Assembly: GCF_039541235.1 (NCBI RefSeq)
Contig: NZ_BAABFV010000001.1
Span: 1,612,001-1,676,000 of the forward strand
Direction: 5' to 3'
Source of the DNA: Kangiella marina
GTDB taxonomy: Bacteria; Pseudomonadota; Gammaproteobacteria; Enterobacterales; Kangiellaceae
Length of the DNA: 64,000 nt
In this document: positions 1 to 9,765 of the stretch, piece after piece
How the letters are laid out: each line of letters starts with the position of its first letter
Position numbering within the stretch: the stretch's first letter is position 1
The notes under the pieces: generated by a model
Told to the model about the DNA's origin: nothing
The model's database searches: none
The model's input: the letters and a program-made list of their open reading frames with translations, nothing else
Position numbers and translations under genes: made by a program

Positions 1-1
1 G

Positions 2-238
2 TGGCAAATAAGTTCTGATCGAGACTTCAAACGTATTATCGAAGAAGGAACCACTCGGGATACTCGGGTCGATGTTAGCGACTTGCCAGAGCAGCAGCTT
101 TATATCCGAGTGGCAGCTAAAGGACCTTATAATCAATTTCGTTATTCTGAGATTCAAGAAATTGACATCGTAGAGCCAAGCAATGGTAAAACGGCATTTA
201 GCATTGGCTCGGTACTTCTATTCATCCTAATGCTTTAA
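2..238 (+). CDS. C-terminal end of a FecR/LysM-like periplasmic protein (partial)
   Basis: An open frame enters from the left edge and stops at 236-238, giving 78 residues. It reads like a fibronectin-type module (WQISSDRDF..., then YIRVAAKGPYNQF) followed by a short hydrophobic end (SIGSVLLFILML). The start lies outside the window. The kinase gene begins only 8 bases after the stop, so the two are probably co-transcribed. In other proteobacteria CHASE2 sensor genes often follow a FecR-domain protein. That association, not a domain visible here, is the reason for the name. Confidence 0.55.
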   Translation, partial: WQISSDRDFKRIIEEGTTRDTRVDVSDLPEQQLYIRVAAKGPYNQFRYSEIQEIDIVEPSNGKTAFSIGSVLLFILML

Positions 239-246
239 GGTTTTTT

Positions 247-2793
247 GTGTTTGAGAAGCGTCGGTTCTTTACCAAAGGTGGCATTGCATTTGCCACCGCT
301 CTCGCCGTAACGGCATTCTTCCTATCCTATTTTAAGGTTTTTCAGCCTGTTGAGCTGCTGGCCTATGATCGGATGTTGCGTTTACAAACCACCCAATATT
401 CAGACAATGTGGTTATTGTTTCGATGGATGAAAAAAGCTTACGTCAGTATGGACCTTTGCCGTGGCCACGTGAGCTACATGCTAAGGCAATAGAGCGACT
501 GACCCAAGCGAGAGTGAAGGCCATTGGTTATGACGTTTTGTTTAACAAAGAAAAAGATGACGGAGATAAAGCCCTAACCAAGGCCGTGAGCGACAGTGGT
601 AAGATTGTTTTTCCCGTGCTTATCGACGAGTTAAAGCAAGATGGCCAGTTAATAGAGCTGCAACCTTTCCCCGAACTGTATCAGGCGAGCGCTGAGCTGG
701 GTATGGTTCATTTCGAGCTTGATAGTGACAACATTGCGCGTGGGGTATATTTAAAATCTGGGCTGGGTGAACCTTATTGGCGAGCATTCGCAGCTGAAGT
801 CCTTGATGTGGCCAATGGTGATGAAACCTTTCAGTTGCCTTTCGAGGATGGTAAGTCGGAAGAAGCCTCTTATAATCTGACCAAGATCGAAAAAACACAC
901 TTCGCATTAATCCCTTACAAAAAAAATCGAGATTACTTTCCTCGGGTGAGTTTTGTTGATTTGGTTGAAGGTGAAATTGATCCCAATGTGCTTAATGGGC
1001 GCACCGTGTTTGTTGGAGTCACTGCAACGGCGGCACGAAATGCTGATTTTTTGCCGGTGCCAGTCAATCGTGATGGGCAGATCATGTCGGGTGTTGAAAT
1101 CAATGCGACTTTGTTCAACGGTCTCAGCAACGATGAATTGATTTTGCCGGTGAACCTGCTGCTGTCGAGCATTATTTCAGGCTTTTTGGTGTTGGTTTTA
1201 TTCATGCTCATTCCGCGTTCAATGCCAAGACATAACGTGTATCTGGTATTTGTGTTGGCATTTACCATGATGTTTGTCAGCTGGGTGATGCTGCATGGCG
1301 CCAACCGATGGCTGCCGATGGTCACGCCAGCCATTGTGATGATTCTCGGTTACTTCCTCTGGGTGTGGCGAGCGGTGGTAACCAATATGGCCTTTTTCCG
1401 CCGCACGGTTAAGCGATTACAGCTCGAAGTTAGCAACAGTTTTGAGCCAGACGTCCGAGCCACTTACGAGCAACATTTTACTTTCTGGAAACGGCTAAAA
1501 TTAATCCGTGGATGGTCGAATGACGAGCGAGACATTGTAGACTTTGACCGAAGTATTCCTATTGAGGTAGGTAATCGACCTTGGTTGATTGAGCTTGAGA
1601 AGCAAAGCGAACAAGAACGGCGATTATTCAACAAACTGTATGAACAGTCGACCTTAACGGAGGAAGTCGAGGCAACGCAAGGAAGTGTGATTGAGGATAA
1701 AGTCGCTCAAGTACAAACAGCCATCACGAAAATTAACTTCCTTAGACGATTTGTCGAGAAAACCATGGATAAGATGTCCGACGGTATCATGCTGCTCGAC
1801 ATGTCAGGCATCGTCTTTTACGCCAATCTCGAAGCCAAAAAATACATGAAAATCAATGATGGTGATGATATTTTCTCTGTGCTGTCACAGCTGAATATAC
1901 AGTCTAATAACGACTGGGCGGAAGAGTTAAAAAGCGTGATGCTAACCGGTGTGGGGCGTGAAGTTCAGGCGACCAATCATAACAAAAGCTACTTTAAAGT
2001 TGGTTTCTCGCTACTGGACAACATTGATGGTCAGGACTTTATTATTATCAATCTGGCCGACATTACTTCTGTTAAGCGTGAGCAGCAGCGACAGTTAGAG
2101 ATGATTGATTTCATTTCACACGACTTGCGCTCGCCGATGACATCGGTGCTTGCTTTGTTGGGGCAGTTTCGAGCCGATAGCAGTAAGCTGGGTATCGATG
2201 AACTGAACTCAAAGGTTGAGCGATTAACCAAGTCGAGCTTGTCTTTGGCGGAGCACTTCTTGATGCTGTCTAGAGCTGAGAGTGATATAGAAATGCCGCT
2301 TTATCCGGTTGAGCTTCTGGATAGTATTGATAATGCTTTAGCGACAGCGCGTCCCCTTGCTAAGGACAAGAACATTCGCTTAACGTTTAATTTTGCCGAT
2401 TATGACGATACTTGGCTTCAAGCCAATGAGGATCTTCTGGAGCGCGTGGTCCTCAACCTATTGACCAATGCAATTAAGTATTCACCTGCGGACAGCGTGG
2501 TGTCGATTACGTTGGAAGAGGACGAAAAAGACGTGCGTCTGTTAGTGCACGATCAAGGCGAGGGCATCAATAAGGAACAAATGGAAACAATCTTTGAGCC
2601 ATTCTCAAGGATTCGACGCCATGAAATAGCTAAGATCAAAGGCATTGGTTTGGGGCTTCGGTTTGTCAAAGCTGCGATGGAGCGCTTTGGCGGAAGTGTG
2701 TCGGTTGAAAGTGTTCTTGGGGAAGGTTCCTGCTTTATTTTGTCATTTCCGCAGTCTGTGGTGGTCGATGATGACCCCAATGATATTAGCTAA
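247..2793 (+). CDS. CHASE2-domain sensor histidine kinase
   Basis: This 848-residue membrane sensor kinase begins with GTG, 8 bases after the preceding gene. A first membrane segment lies near residues 12-30. An extracytoplasmic CHASE2 region (about 35-290, with the AYDRMLR and PWPRELHA motifs) follows, then three closely spaced membrane segments (about 300-375). A PAS-like segment lies near 515-615. The HisKA box has the phosphoacceptor His at residue 625 (DFISHDLRSP). The ATPase domain carries the N box (NLLTNAIKYS), G1 (DQGEGI) and G2 (GIGLGLRFV). Its stimulus is unknown. No response regulator lies next to it in the window. It probably phosphorylates a partner encoded elsewhere. Confidence 0.9.
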   Translation: MFEKRRFFTKGGIAFATALAVTAFFLSYFKVFQPVELLAYDRMLRLQTTQYSDNVVIVSMDEKSLRQYGPLPWPRELHAKAIERLTQARVKAIGYDVLFNKEKDDGDKALTKAVSDSGKIVFPVLIDELKQDGQLIELQPFPELYQASAELGMVHFELDSDNIARGVYLKSGLGEPYWRAFAAEVLDVANGDETFQLPFEDGKSEEASYNLTKIEKTHFALIPYKKNRDYFPRVSFVDLVEGEIDPNVLNGRTVFVGVTATAARNADFLPVPVNRDGQIMSGVEINATLFNGLSNDELILPVNLLLSSIISGFLVLVLFMLIPRSMPRHNVYLVFVLAFTMMFVSWVMLHGANRWLPMVTPAIVMILGYFLWVWRAVVTNMAFFRRTVKRLQLEVSNSFEPDVRATYEQHFTFWKRLKLIRGWSNDERDIVDFDRSIPIEVGNRPWLIELEKQSEQERRLFNKLYEQSTLTEEVEATQGSVIEDKVAQVQTAITKINFLRRFVEKTMDKMSDGIMLLDMSGIVFYANLEAKKYMKINDGDDIFSVLSQLNIQSNNDWAEELKSVMLTGVGREVQATNHNKSYFKVGFSLLDNIDGQDFIIINLADITSVKREQQRQLEMIDFISHDLRSPMTSVLALLGQFRADSSKLGIDELNSKVERLTKSSLSLAEHFLMLSRAESDIEMPLYPVELLDSIDNALATARPLAKDKNIRLTFNFADYDDTWLQANEDLLERVVLNLLTNAIKYSPADSVVSITLEEDEKDVRLLVHDQGEGINKEQMETIFEPFSRIRRHEIAKIKGIGLGLRFVKAAMERFGGSVSVESVLGEGSCFILSFPQSVVVDDDPNDIS

Positions 2794-2889
2794 ACTAATC
2801 AAGCTGATGAAAAAAGATCGTTTTTCTAATCGCAAATAGCCCTCTAAAATAGCTGTTCACTTTATAAACACTTTAAGCGGAGGCAAGAC

Positions 2890-3921
2890 ATGTACCAAAA
2901 CGTTCAGAAACATCTGGCCATGATTGGCTTAGTCTGTGCGATTGTCTTGTGGGCAGCATCATTTGTCGCAATGAAATATGCGATCGCGGAATTTGGGCCG
3001 ATTTTAACGGTGTTCTTGCGCATGATTTTGGCGGCGGCGGTATTGATCTTTTTCTTACGTCCGATGGCCAAAAAGCAACAATACCAAAAGGGTGACTGGT
3101 GGTTACTCTTGTTGTTGGCGTTGTGTGAGCCCTGCCTCTACTTTATCTTTGAAAGCTATGCCCTGACTTACACTACTGCCTCAGAAGCCGGCATGATTAC
3201 ATCGTTGCAGCCTATTATGGTTGCAGTGGCTGCCTATTACTTACTAAAAGAAAAGCTTAACAGTCGATTGATTGTTGGTTGCTTAATGGCCGTTGCTGGT
3301 GTGGTGTGGTTAACCTTGAGTGGCGAAAGTAGTGAGCACGCTTCTAATCCTATGTTGGGTAATGCGTTAGAGTTTGGCGCAATTACCGCTGCTGCTGCTT
3401 ACTGTTTGTTGGCGAGAAAGTTGTCACAACGTTATTCGCCGGTATTTTTAACGCTGCTACAGATGATCATGGGAACCTTATTCTTCCTACCATTTTTATT
3501 GGTACAAGATACTGTGATCCCGACGGATGTTTCGGCTGAGGGCGTGATTGCAATTTTATTCCTAGCATTTGGTGTCAATATCTTCGCATTTACCTGCTAC
3601 AACTTTGCCTTTAAAACCATGCCCGCGAGTAAAGTCGGAAGCATGATGAATTTGTTACCGATAGGGACATTATTTTTTGGATGGCTTATATTGGATGAAC
3701 AGCTGAACGGCACTCAATACTTGGCCGCAGGCTTGGTTTTACTGGGTGTGATTTGGTCGCAAACTAAACCAAGAAGCACCGTATTTGTCGAGCACTATGT
3801 GGTGCGTAAATCCATGCGTGAGAGGGCAAAGCAAAGACTATTAAGAGGGTTTGGCCTGGAAAAGGGTGAGTCCTCAGAGTATCAGCCCCAAGCAAAGGCC
3901 GAGCCGAAAGCAGAATCCTAG
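2890..3921 (+). CDS. DMT-family (EamA) permease
   Basis: A 343-residue inner-membrane protein with about ten hydrophobic helices arranged as two EamA repeats (roughly 10-145 and 155-290). Motifs such as WAASFVAMKYA in the first helix and SEAGMITSLQPI are typical of drug/metabolite exporters. An AAGCGGAGG Shine-Dalgarno lies just before the ATG. The last 50 residues form a charged cytoplasmic tail with no hydrophobic segment. The substrate cannot be predicted. A strong bidirectional terminator follows, so the gene ends its transcription unit. Confidence 0.85.
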   Translation: MYQNVQKHLAMIGLVCAIVLWAASFVAMKYAIAEFGPILTVFLRMILAAAVLIFFLRPMAKKQQYQKGDWWLLLLLALCEPCLYFIFESYALTYTTASEAGMITSLQPIMVAVAAYYLLKEKLNSRLIVGCLMAVAGVVWLTLSGESSEHASNPMLGNALEFGAITAAAAYCLLARKLSQRYSPVFLTLLQMIMGTLFFLPFLLVQDTVIPTDVSAEGVIAILFLAFGVNIFAFTCYNFAFKTMPASKVGSMMNLLPIGTLFFGWLILDEQLNGTQYLAAGLVLLGVIWSQTKPRSTVFVEHYVVRKSMRERAKQRLLRGFGLEKGESSEYQPQAKAEPKAES

Positions 3922-3954
3922 TCCTTTTGGCTGAGTCCCTCAGTCATTGAAAAT

Positions 3955-3999
3955 AAAAAAAGCCCTGACTGTTCTGAGAGAAGAGTCAGGGCTTTTTTA
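3955..3999. terminator. Bidirectional rho-independent terminator
   Basis: The arms AGCCCTGACT (3961-3970) and AGTCAGGGCT (3984-3993) form a perfect 10-bp stem. It is flanked by an A-run on the left and a T-run on the right, so it can end both the DMT gene (+) and dsbD (-), which converge here. Confidence 0.93.
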
Positions 4000-4015
4000 T
4001 GAGGGAGTCTAGACG

Positions 4016-5893
4016 TTAGAGGTTAAAAGCAGCTTTGATGCGCTGCTCAAATTGTTCAGCATTCTCGAAGCCTGTCGCTCGGAAGTTAGGCAGCTCATTA
4101 CCTTCAAGATCGAAGAACATAATACTCGGCAAACCCAGGACATCGTAAGCCTGCATCAGCTCAATATCATTGGCGTTATTCTCGGTGACATCGGCTTGAA
4201 GTAAGATGGTGTTGCTTAGAGCTGAAATTACCTTGGGCTTGGTGAAGACTTGCTCTTCAAACTCGTAGCAAGCTGCGCACCACTCGGCAAAAAAGTCGAG
4301 CATGACGGTTTTACCTTGTGCATTCGCCTCGGCAACAGCAGTTTTTAGCTCGGCCAACGATTTCACACGCTGAAAGGTTAAGTGACCGGATTGTTGCTTT
4401 TGGTTGCTGGAGGCGACTTCGCTGACTTTGCTCATGTGGCCCAGTGGTTGAAGTAAGTTTTTCTGACCTTGCGCACCGCCAACAAACAGTAAGACGCCAT
4501 ACACCATGGCGGCTAACCCCAGTCCTTTAAAGAGTTTACTCCAGCCAGTTTGTGGCATCTGATTACTGAACAGGTAATAGCCCGGAACCATGGCCAAAAT
4601 AGCCCAGCCATACATATAAAGATAGCCTGGCAGAAGGTGTTTAACCAAGTACAGCGCAACGCCGAGCATGGCCACGCCGAAAGCGGCTTTAATACCGTCC
4701 ATCCAGCCGCCTGCTTTAGGCAGGAATTTACCACCGGTAACGCCGATAATGATTAAGGGAATACCCATACCGACGCCTAATCCATACAAGGATACTGCAC
4801 CCAGCAGAATGTCACCGGATTGTGCAATGACCAGTAGGATGGCAATCAGTGGAACTGTCACGCAAGGCGATACGATCAATGCCGAGATTGCGCCCATGAT
4901 AGCGGTACCGATATAGCTGCCTTTCTTTTGTTGATTGCTGCGCTTAGACAGTTTTTCCTGAAGCCCTGACGGCAGTTGTAACTCATAGAAGCCAAACATC
5001 GACAGTGACAAGATGACAAAAATGACCGCTGCGGTAATCACCACTGCCGGATCTTGAAAGTAACCGGAAATCGACTGGCCTGCTAGTGCGACCACGATAC
5101 CGAGAATGGTGTAAACAATCGCCATCGCCTGTGTATAAGTCAGCGATAGACCAAAAGCTTTGCGCGTCGTAATGTCTTTACCTTGTCCGGCAATAATCCC
5201 CGAAATGATGGGCATCATTGGAAATACGCATGGCGTAAAGGCTAGACCAATCCCGAGCAGTAAGAAATAGAAAAAATTAGAGGCGAGACTTGATTGCAGT
5301 AAGTGGTCCGAATGCTGTTGCTGCTCGCTGACATAGCCACTGGCAGCCTGCCCAGAAGCGGAGCTTGGAGCTTGAGCAGCATTGCTGGCGTCTGTCGCCT
5401 TGCTTGAATTGGTTGGGTTCTTGCCACCGACCAAATGCGATAATTGCACTTCGGTGGTGGTTGGCGGATAACATAAGCGATCTTCGGCACAGCCTTGATA
5501 ATCGACCGCTAAAGTAAACTCACCTTGCGCTTCTATGATCGGCGCGGAGGCTTCTAAAAAGGTGTAGTGAACCTGAGTTAAGCCGAGATAGGGATCGTCT
5601 TTTTCTTTGCCCTCAGGAATGTTGGCCGGGCCCAATTTAGCGTCAGGACTGGTGATATCAAGCCGCTCTGAGTACATATAGTAGCCTTCGGCAATATCGA
5701 ACTTGACCAATACTTTGTCATCAACAATATCGACGCTAAGCTTAAAAGCTTCGTCAACTTTGAGTAATTCTTCTTGATCGCCGATGATCTCACTGAGATC
5801 AATGGTGTTGGTAGCTTGCGCGCCGACTGAAAAAAGGACAGTCAAAGCCGCGAATAGCTTCATCAGAGTCTTCATATATCGCTTTATCATCAT
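4016..5893 (-). CDS. dsbD: Thiol:disulfide interchange protein DsbD
   Basis: A 625-residue inner-membrane reductase. It carries electrons from cytoplasmic thioredoxin to periplasmic DsbC/DsbE-type partners. It has a signal peptide ending near VGAQA, an N-terminal alpha domain with the cysteine pair GCAEDRLC, and a core of about eight membrane helices with FTPCVFP and SPCVTVP. The C-terminal thioredoxin domain has active site Cys539-Ala-Ala-Cys542. All six redox cysteines are visible. The start is uncertain: the gene opens ATG ATG, with another in-frame ATG at codon 7 and no strong Shine-Dalgarno. cutA lies upstream on the same strand, as in many gammaproteobacteria where the two are linked. 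Confidence 0.95.
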   Translation of the reverse strand: MMIKRYMKTLMKLFAALTVLFSVGAQATNTIDLSEIIGDQEELLKVDEAFKLSVDIVDDKVLVKFDIAEGYYMYSERLDITSPDAKLGPANIPEGKEKDDPYLGLTQVHYTFLEASAPIIEAQGEFTLAVDYQGCAEDRLCYPPTTTEVQLSHLVGGKNPTNSSKATDASNAAQAPSSASGQAASGYVSEQQQHSDHLLQSSLASNFFYFLLLGIGLAFTPCVFPMMPIISGIIAGQGKDITTRKAFGLSLTYTQAMAIVYTILGIVVALAGQSISGYFQDPAVVITAAVIFVILSLSMFGFYELQLPSGLQEKLSKRSNQQKKGSYIGTAIMGAISALIVSPCVTVPLIAILLVIAQSGDILLGAVSLYGLGVGMGIPLIIIGVTGGKFLPKAGGWMDGIKAAFGVAMLGVALYLVKHLLPGYLYMYGWAILAMVPGYYLFSNQMPQTGWSKLFKGLGLAAMVYGVLLFVGGAQGQKNLLQPLGHMSKVSEVASSNQKQQSGHLTFQRVKSLAELKTAVAEANAQGKTVMLDFFAEWCAACYEFEEQVFTKPKVISALSNTILLQADVTENNANDIELMQAYDVLGLPSIMFFDLEGNELPNFRATGFENAEQFEQRIKAAFNL

Positions 5894-5986
5894 TGGTTAA
5901 AAATCCATCGTTATGATACCAGCTTACGCGGCGAAATCTGAGGATTTACAATGACTTTACAAATCAGACAAGTCGTGTAAAGCCGT

Positions 5987-6328
5987 TTATAAGGCGCCAT
6001 TGAGCCACTGCAGGTAAGCTGTTGCGGCCTGATCAATGTTGCAGCTGATCAGCTCAAACACTTCATAAGGGTGCTCCTGCTCTAGCAGCTCTTCAAGTTG
6101 TCCCATCAGTTCTTCATCGGTTTTTATCACCATCAAAACCTCGGGTTCTTTCTCAATGTCGCCTTGCCACTCGTAAACACTGGTTATTGCTGGAATGATA
6201 TTGACGCACGCGGCCAGCTTTTGTTTCACCATTTTTTCAGCGAGTGACTCGGCGGTGTCAGAGTCGGGAGCGGTACAGAGTGCAACTTGGAAATTTCGTT
6301 CGGTCTGTTTTGCTTTGGAAAAGGCCAT
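5987..6328 (-). CDS. cutA: Divalent-cation tolerance protein CutA
   Basis: A 113-residue small trimeric cytoplasmic protein of the CutA1 family, linked to copper and other divalent-cation tolerance. Recognisable blocks are KLAACVNIIPAITSVYEWQGDIE and the C-terminal EHPYEVFELI, which are the family's hallmark strands. It lies just upstream of dsbD on the same strand with a 93-base gap, so an operon is likely. It diverges from fxsA, with about 120 bases shared for both promoters. The first 10 residues are variable and the true start could be slightly downstream. Confidence 0.93.
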   Translation of the reverse strand: MAFSKAKQTERNFQVALCTAPDSDTAESLAEKMVKQKLAACVNIIPAITSVYEWQGDIEKEPEVLMVIKTDEELMGQLEELLEQEHPYEVFELISCNIDQAATAYLQWLNGAL

Positions 6329-6448
6329 AGGAAAACCCGTTGTGAACTTGTGTTAGAGGGAATTGTCCCCATTATAACGGTATCTAAAGCTTTGATAAGC
6401 TTTCCATGCATATGACTTCAGCAGAGGCTGAGGGGAAATAACGAGTTT

Positions 6449-6949
6449 ATGTGGTTTCGCAATTTTTTCTTACTATTTATAGCGTTAGCGGTTGCCGAGA
6501 TTTATATCTTGCTCACTGTTGGCGGTTTAATTGGTGCTTTTCAAACCGTAGGTTTGATTCTGCTAACCGGCATTATTGGCGTTAGCATGCTAAAGCAACA
6601 AGGTTTTAGCGTTTTCGCCAGACTGCAAGAAAAGATGCGACAGGGCCAAGCGCCTGCCCAAGAAATGGTCGAAGGGGTTTTGTTGATTATTGCTGGAGCT
6701 TTCCTCGTCACGCCGGGCTTTGTCACGGATACTATTGGCTTCCTTTGGCTTATTCCAAAGACGCGAGAATATTTCGCTAACCTACTGATTAGTAAAGGTA
6801 TATTTAAAGCACAAAGTATGCATGGAGCGGGTTTCAGCCATGGTGCTAACGATCCCTTCGGACAGCAACCACCCCATCAGGATGATAATACCGTCGACGG
6901 TGAGTACGAACGTACCGACGATAAAGACCACAAGCGCCTTGATCAGTGA
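6449..6949 (+). CDS. fxsA: FxsA-family membrane protein
   Basis: A 166-residue inner-membrane protein with two N-terminal helices (about 5-45), an amphipathic stretch, and a hydrophobic segment containing the typical GVLLIIAGAFLVTPGFVTDTIG motif followed by PKTRE. The tail after residue 125 is hydrophilic and His/Asp-rich. In E. coli, FxsA (suppressor of F exclusion of phage T7) lies just upstream of groESL, and the same neighbourhood is kept here. No terminator is seen before groES, but groES has its own heat-shock promoter. Confidence 0.9.
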   Translation: MWFRNFFLLFIALAVAEIYILLTVGGLIGAFQTVGLILLTGIIGVSMLKQQGFSVFARLQEKMRQGQAPAQEMVEGVLLIIAGAFLVTPGFVTDTIGFLWLIPKTREYFANLLISKGIFKAQSMHGAGFSHGANDPFGQQPPHQDDNTVDGEYERTDDKDHKRLDQ

Positions 6950-6988
6950 TTGCGTTTTAGTGCGTTGATTAACGAAAAAAGTGAAAAA

Positions 6989-7015
6989 TTAGCACTTGAT
7001 CCCCTTGAGTGCTAA
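6989..7015 (+). promoter_or_regulatory. CIRCE operator (HrcA-binding site)
   Basis: The arms TTAGCACTT (6989-6997) and GAGTGCTAA (7007-7015), separated by 9 bases, match the CIRCE consensus TTAGCACTC-N9-GAGTGCTAA with one mismatch. It lies 71 bases upstream of groES and overlaps the -35 element of a sigma-32 promoter, so HrcA binding would block that promoter. hrcA itself is not in the window. Confidence 0.92.
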
Positions 7016-7031
7016 AAAAATGTCCCCATAT
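7004..7031 (+). promoter_or_regulatory. Sigma-32 heat-shock promoter of groESL
   Basis: CTTGAGT (7004-7010), a 13-base spacer and CCCCATAT (7024-7031) match the sigma-32 consensus CTTGAAA-N(13-15)-CCCCATNT almost perfectly. It sits about 55 bases upstream of groES and overlaps the right arm of the CIRCE element. Confidence 0.85.
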
Positions 7032-7086
7032 CTTTCCCAACTGATTTTTCATAGTAAGTAAAACACTTTCTATTAGGAGAAAAAAC

Positions 7087-7377
7087 ATGAGCTTACGTCC
7101 ATTACATGACCGCGTTATTGTGCGTCGTTTAGAAGAAGAAACTACAACTGCTGGTGGCATCGTGATCCCAGACAACGCAAAAGAAAAGCCAAGCCGCGGC
7201 GAGATCATCGCTATCGGTAACGGCAAGCCGTTGGATTCTGGTGACGTGCGTGCGCTAGACGTCAAAGTTGGCGATAAAGTTTTATTCGGTAAATTTGCCG
7301 GTACAGAAGTCAAAGCCGATGGTGAAGAACTTCTAGTATTGCGCGAAGACGACATCATGGCCGTCATCGAAGGTTAA
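7087..7377 (+). CDS. groES: Co-chaperonin GroES
   Basis: A 96-residue Hsp10. It forms the heptameric lid of the GroEL chamber. It has the usual N-terminal [12 protein letters not shown] strand, a mobile-loop region around residues 17-32 ([14 protein letters not shown]) and the C-terminal [21 protein letters not shown] is a strong Shine-Dalgarno, 7 bases before the ATG. It is the first gene of the groES-groEL operon, with a 37-base gap to groEL. Confidence 0.99.
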   Translation: MSLRPLHDRVIVRRLEEETTTAGGIVIPDNAKEKPSRGEIIAIGNGKPLDSGDVRALDVKVGDKVLFGKFAGTEVKADGEELLVLREDDIMAVIEG

Positions 7378-7402
7378 TAAGAATACACTCAACGAATTTT
7401 AG

Positions 7403-9057
<1,655 letters not shown>

Positions 9058-9058
<1 letters not shown>

Positions 9059-9183
9059 TTTAACTTGTTATTTTGCTTCGTAGCTTTGTTGTTGATTGTT
9101 CTGCGATGCTCATTTACTCATAGTAAACTGCGCTTCTCGAATCAACCAACGCCTCGCTACAAAGCAAACTAACGGCGTTAAAT
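9058..9183. repeat. 126-bp imperfect palindrome after groEL
   Basis: The stretch is an interrupted inverted repeat centred near 9120 (TTTACT-CAT-AGTAAA at 9113-9127). The left arm contains TTTGCTTCGTAGC and the right arm GCTACAAAGCAAA. Between these matched ends the arms still align with scattered mismatches. It could form a long hairpin in RNA or a cruciform in DNA. It resembles the dispersed palindromic intergenic elements of marine gammaproteobacteria, but no second copy was found in this window. Confidence 0.7.
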
Positions 9184-9190
9184 AATTATA

Positions 9191-9218
9191 AAAAGCCTCG
9201 CAATTGCGGGGCTTTTTT
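9191..9218 (+). terminator. groESL rho-independent terminator
   Basis: AAAAGCCTCGC and GCGGGGCTTTT form a stem with one G-T pair around an AATT loop, followed by a T-run. It ends the chaperonin operon. Confidence 0.9.
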
Positions 9219-9268
9219 ATAGATGAAAAAGCTGATGTTTAATTTTTAAAACCCTAAACTATACCACT

Positions 9269-9282
9269 TTTTATCGATAAAA
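9269..9282. promoter_or_regulatory. 14-bp perfect palindrome upstream of a strong promoter
   Basis: TTTTATCGATAAAA is a perfect palindrome. It ends 13 bases before the -35 hexamer of the small-gene promoter. It may be a regulator-binding site or simply AT-rich upstream sequence. Confidence 0.35.
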
Positions 9283-9295
9283 CAGGTCGGACCAC

Positions 9296-9338
9296 TTGAC
9301 TCTTTTATTAAATCTAGTTAATATCATAACTGTAGTTA
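9296..9338 (+). promoter_or_regulatory. Sigma-70 promoter with a dyad at the start site
   Basis: TTGACT (9296-9301), a 17-base spacer and TAATAT (9319-9324) form a near-consensus promoter. The dyad TAACT-GT-AGTTA (9327-9338) lies where transcription would start and could be an operator. The promoter is 76 bases before the small gene at 9400. Confidence 0.65.
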
Positions 9339-9399
9339 CGGTTTTAAAGAAGGTCTTTGAAGCTGAGTAGCTACATAACTCTCTATAAGGAGAATAAAA

Positions 9400-9525
9400 A
9401 TGGCAACACAAATTGGCAGAGATGCCAGAACTGGACGTTATATTCCAGTAAGGGAGGCAAAACGACGAAAGTCTACTGCTATAGTTGAAACAATTAAACC
9501 AAAGGGAGGCAAAAAGAAGAAATGA
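9400..9525 (+). CDS. Small basic conserved-looking protein, 41 residues
   Basis: The ORF is supported by a perfect TAAGGAG Shine-Dalgarno 9 bases before the ATG and by a strong promoter upstream. The product starts MATQIGRDARTGRYIPVREA, continues through a RRKSTAIVETIK stretch and ends in a Lys-rich tail (KGGKKKK). About a third of the residues are Lys or Arg, which suggests nucleic-acid contact. The GRDxxTGxxIPVxEAxRR-x-T-x-xVET pattern resembles small uncharacterised proteobacterial proteins I have seen, but I cannot name a function. It is too short for usual gene-calling cut-offs. A hairpin follows immediately after the stop. Confidence 0.75.
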   Translation: MATQIGRDARTGRYIPVREAKRRKSTAIVETIKPKGGKKKK

Positions 9526-9706
9526 TAAAGCCGCCTATGTAACGGCTTTATCTAAGTATCGCTTAAGGTTACTAAGGCTTTTCCCTTAGGCACTCAAGGC
9601 TAATTGATACCTTTTTTCACACCTAAGGATCTTATCAGTTGGCTTTGAGTTAAGCAAATTTGGCCTTTTCACTGATTGAGCCCTGCTGACGAGCGGGGCT
9701 TTGTTT
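9526..9706 (+). other. Gene-free, structure-rich stretch ending in a terminator; possible ncRNA or structured 3' UTR
   Basis: No ORF is evident. Three pairing elements stand out. First, TAAAGCCG/CGGCTTTA (9526-9550) comes directly after the small gene. Second, a 17-bp stem (9592-9608 with 9634-9650) has only three differences, all of them G-U pairs in RNA. Third, CCTTAGG at 9584-9590 is exactly complementary to CCTAAGG at 9622-9628 inside the loop of the second stem, which would allow a pseudoknot. The stretch ends with the terminator-like hairpin 9679-9706. Confidence 0.4.
9679..9706 (+). terminator. Rho-independent terminator
   Basis: AGCCCTGCT and AGCGGGGCT pair around a GACG loop with one G-T pair and are followed by TTGTTTATT. 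It would end the transcript from the 9296 promoter. Confidence 0.75.
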
Positions 9707-9765
9707 ATTGTGGAAAAAAAATACACAGTGGTTAGAATACGGTGCAAAATAAGAGAGGGAATCCC

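Noticed and set aside
933-1334. 133-residue minus-strand frame within the CHASE2 kinase
   Set aside because: It is antisense to a well-supported coding region and has no domain or ribosome site.
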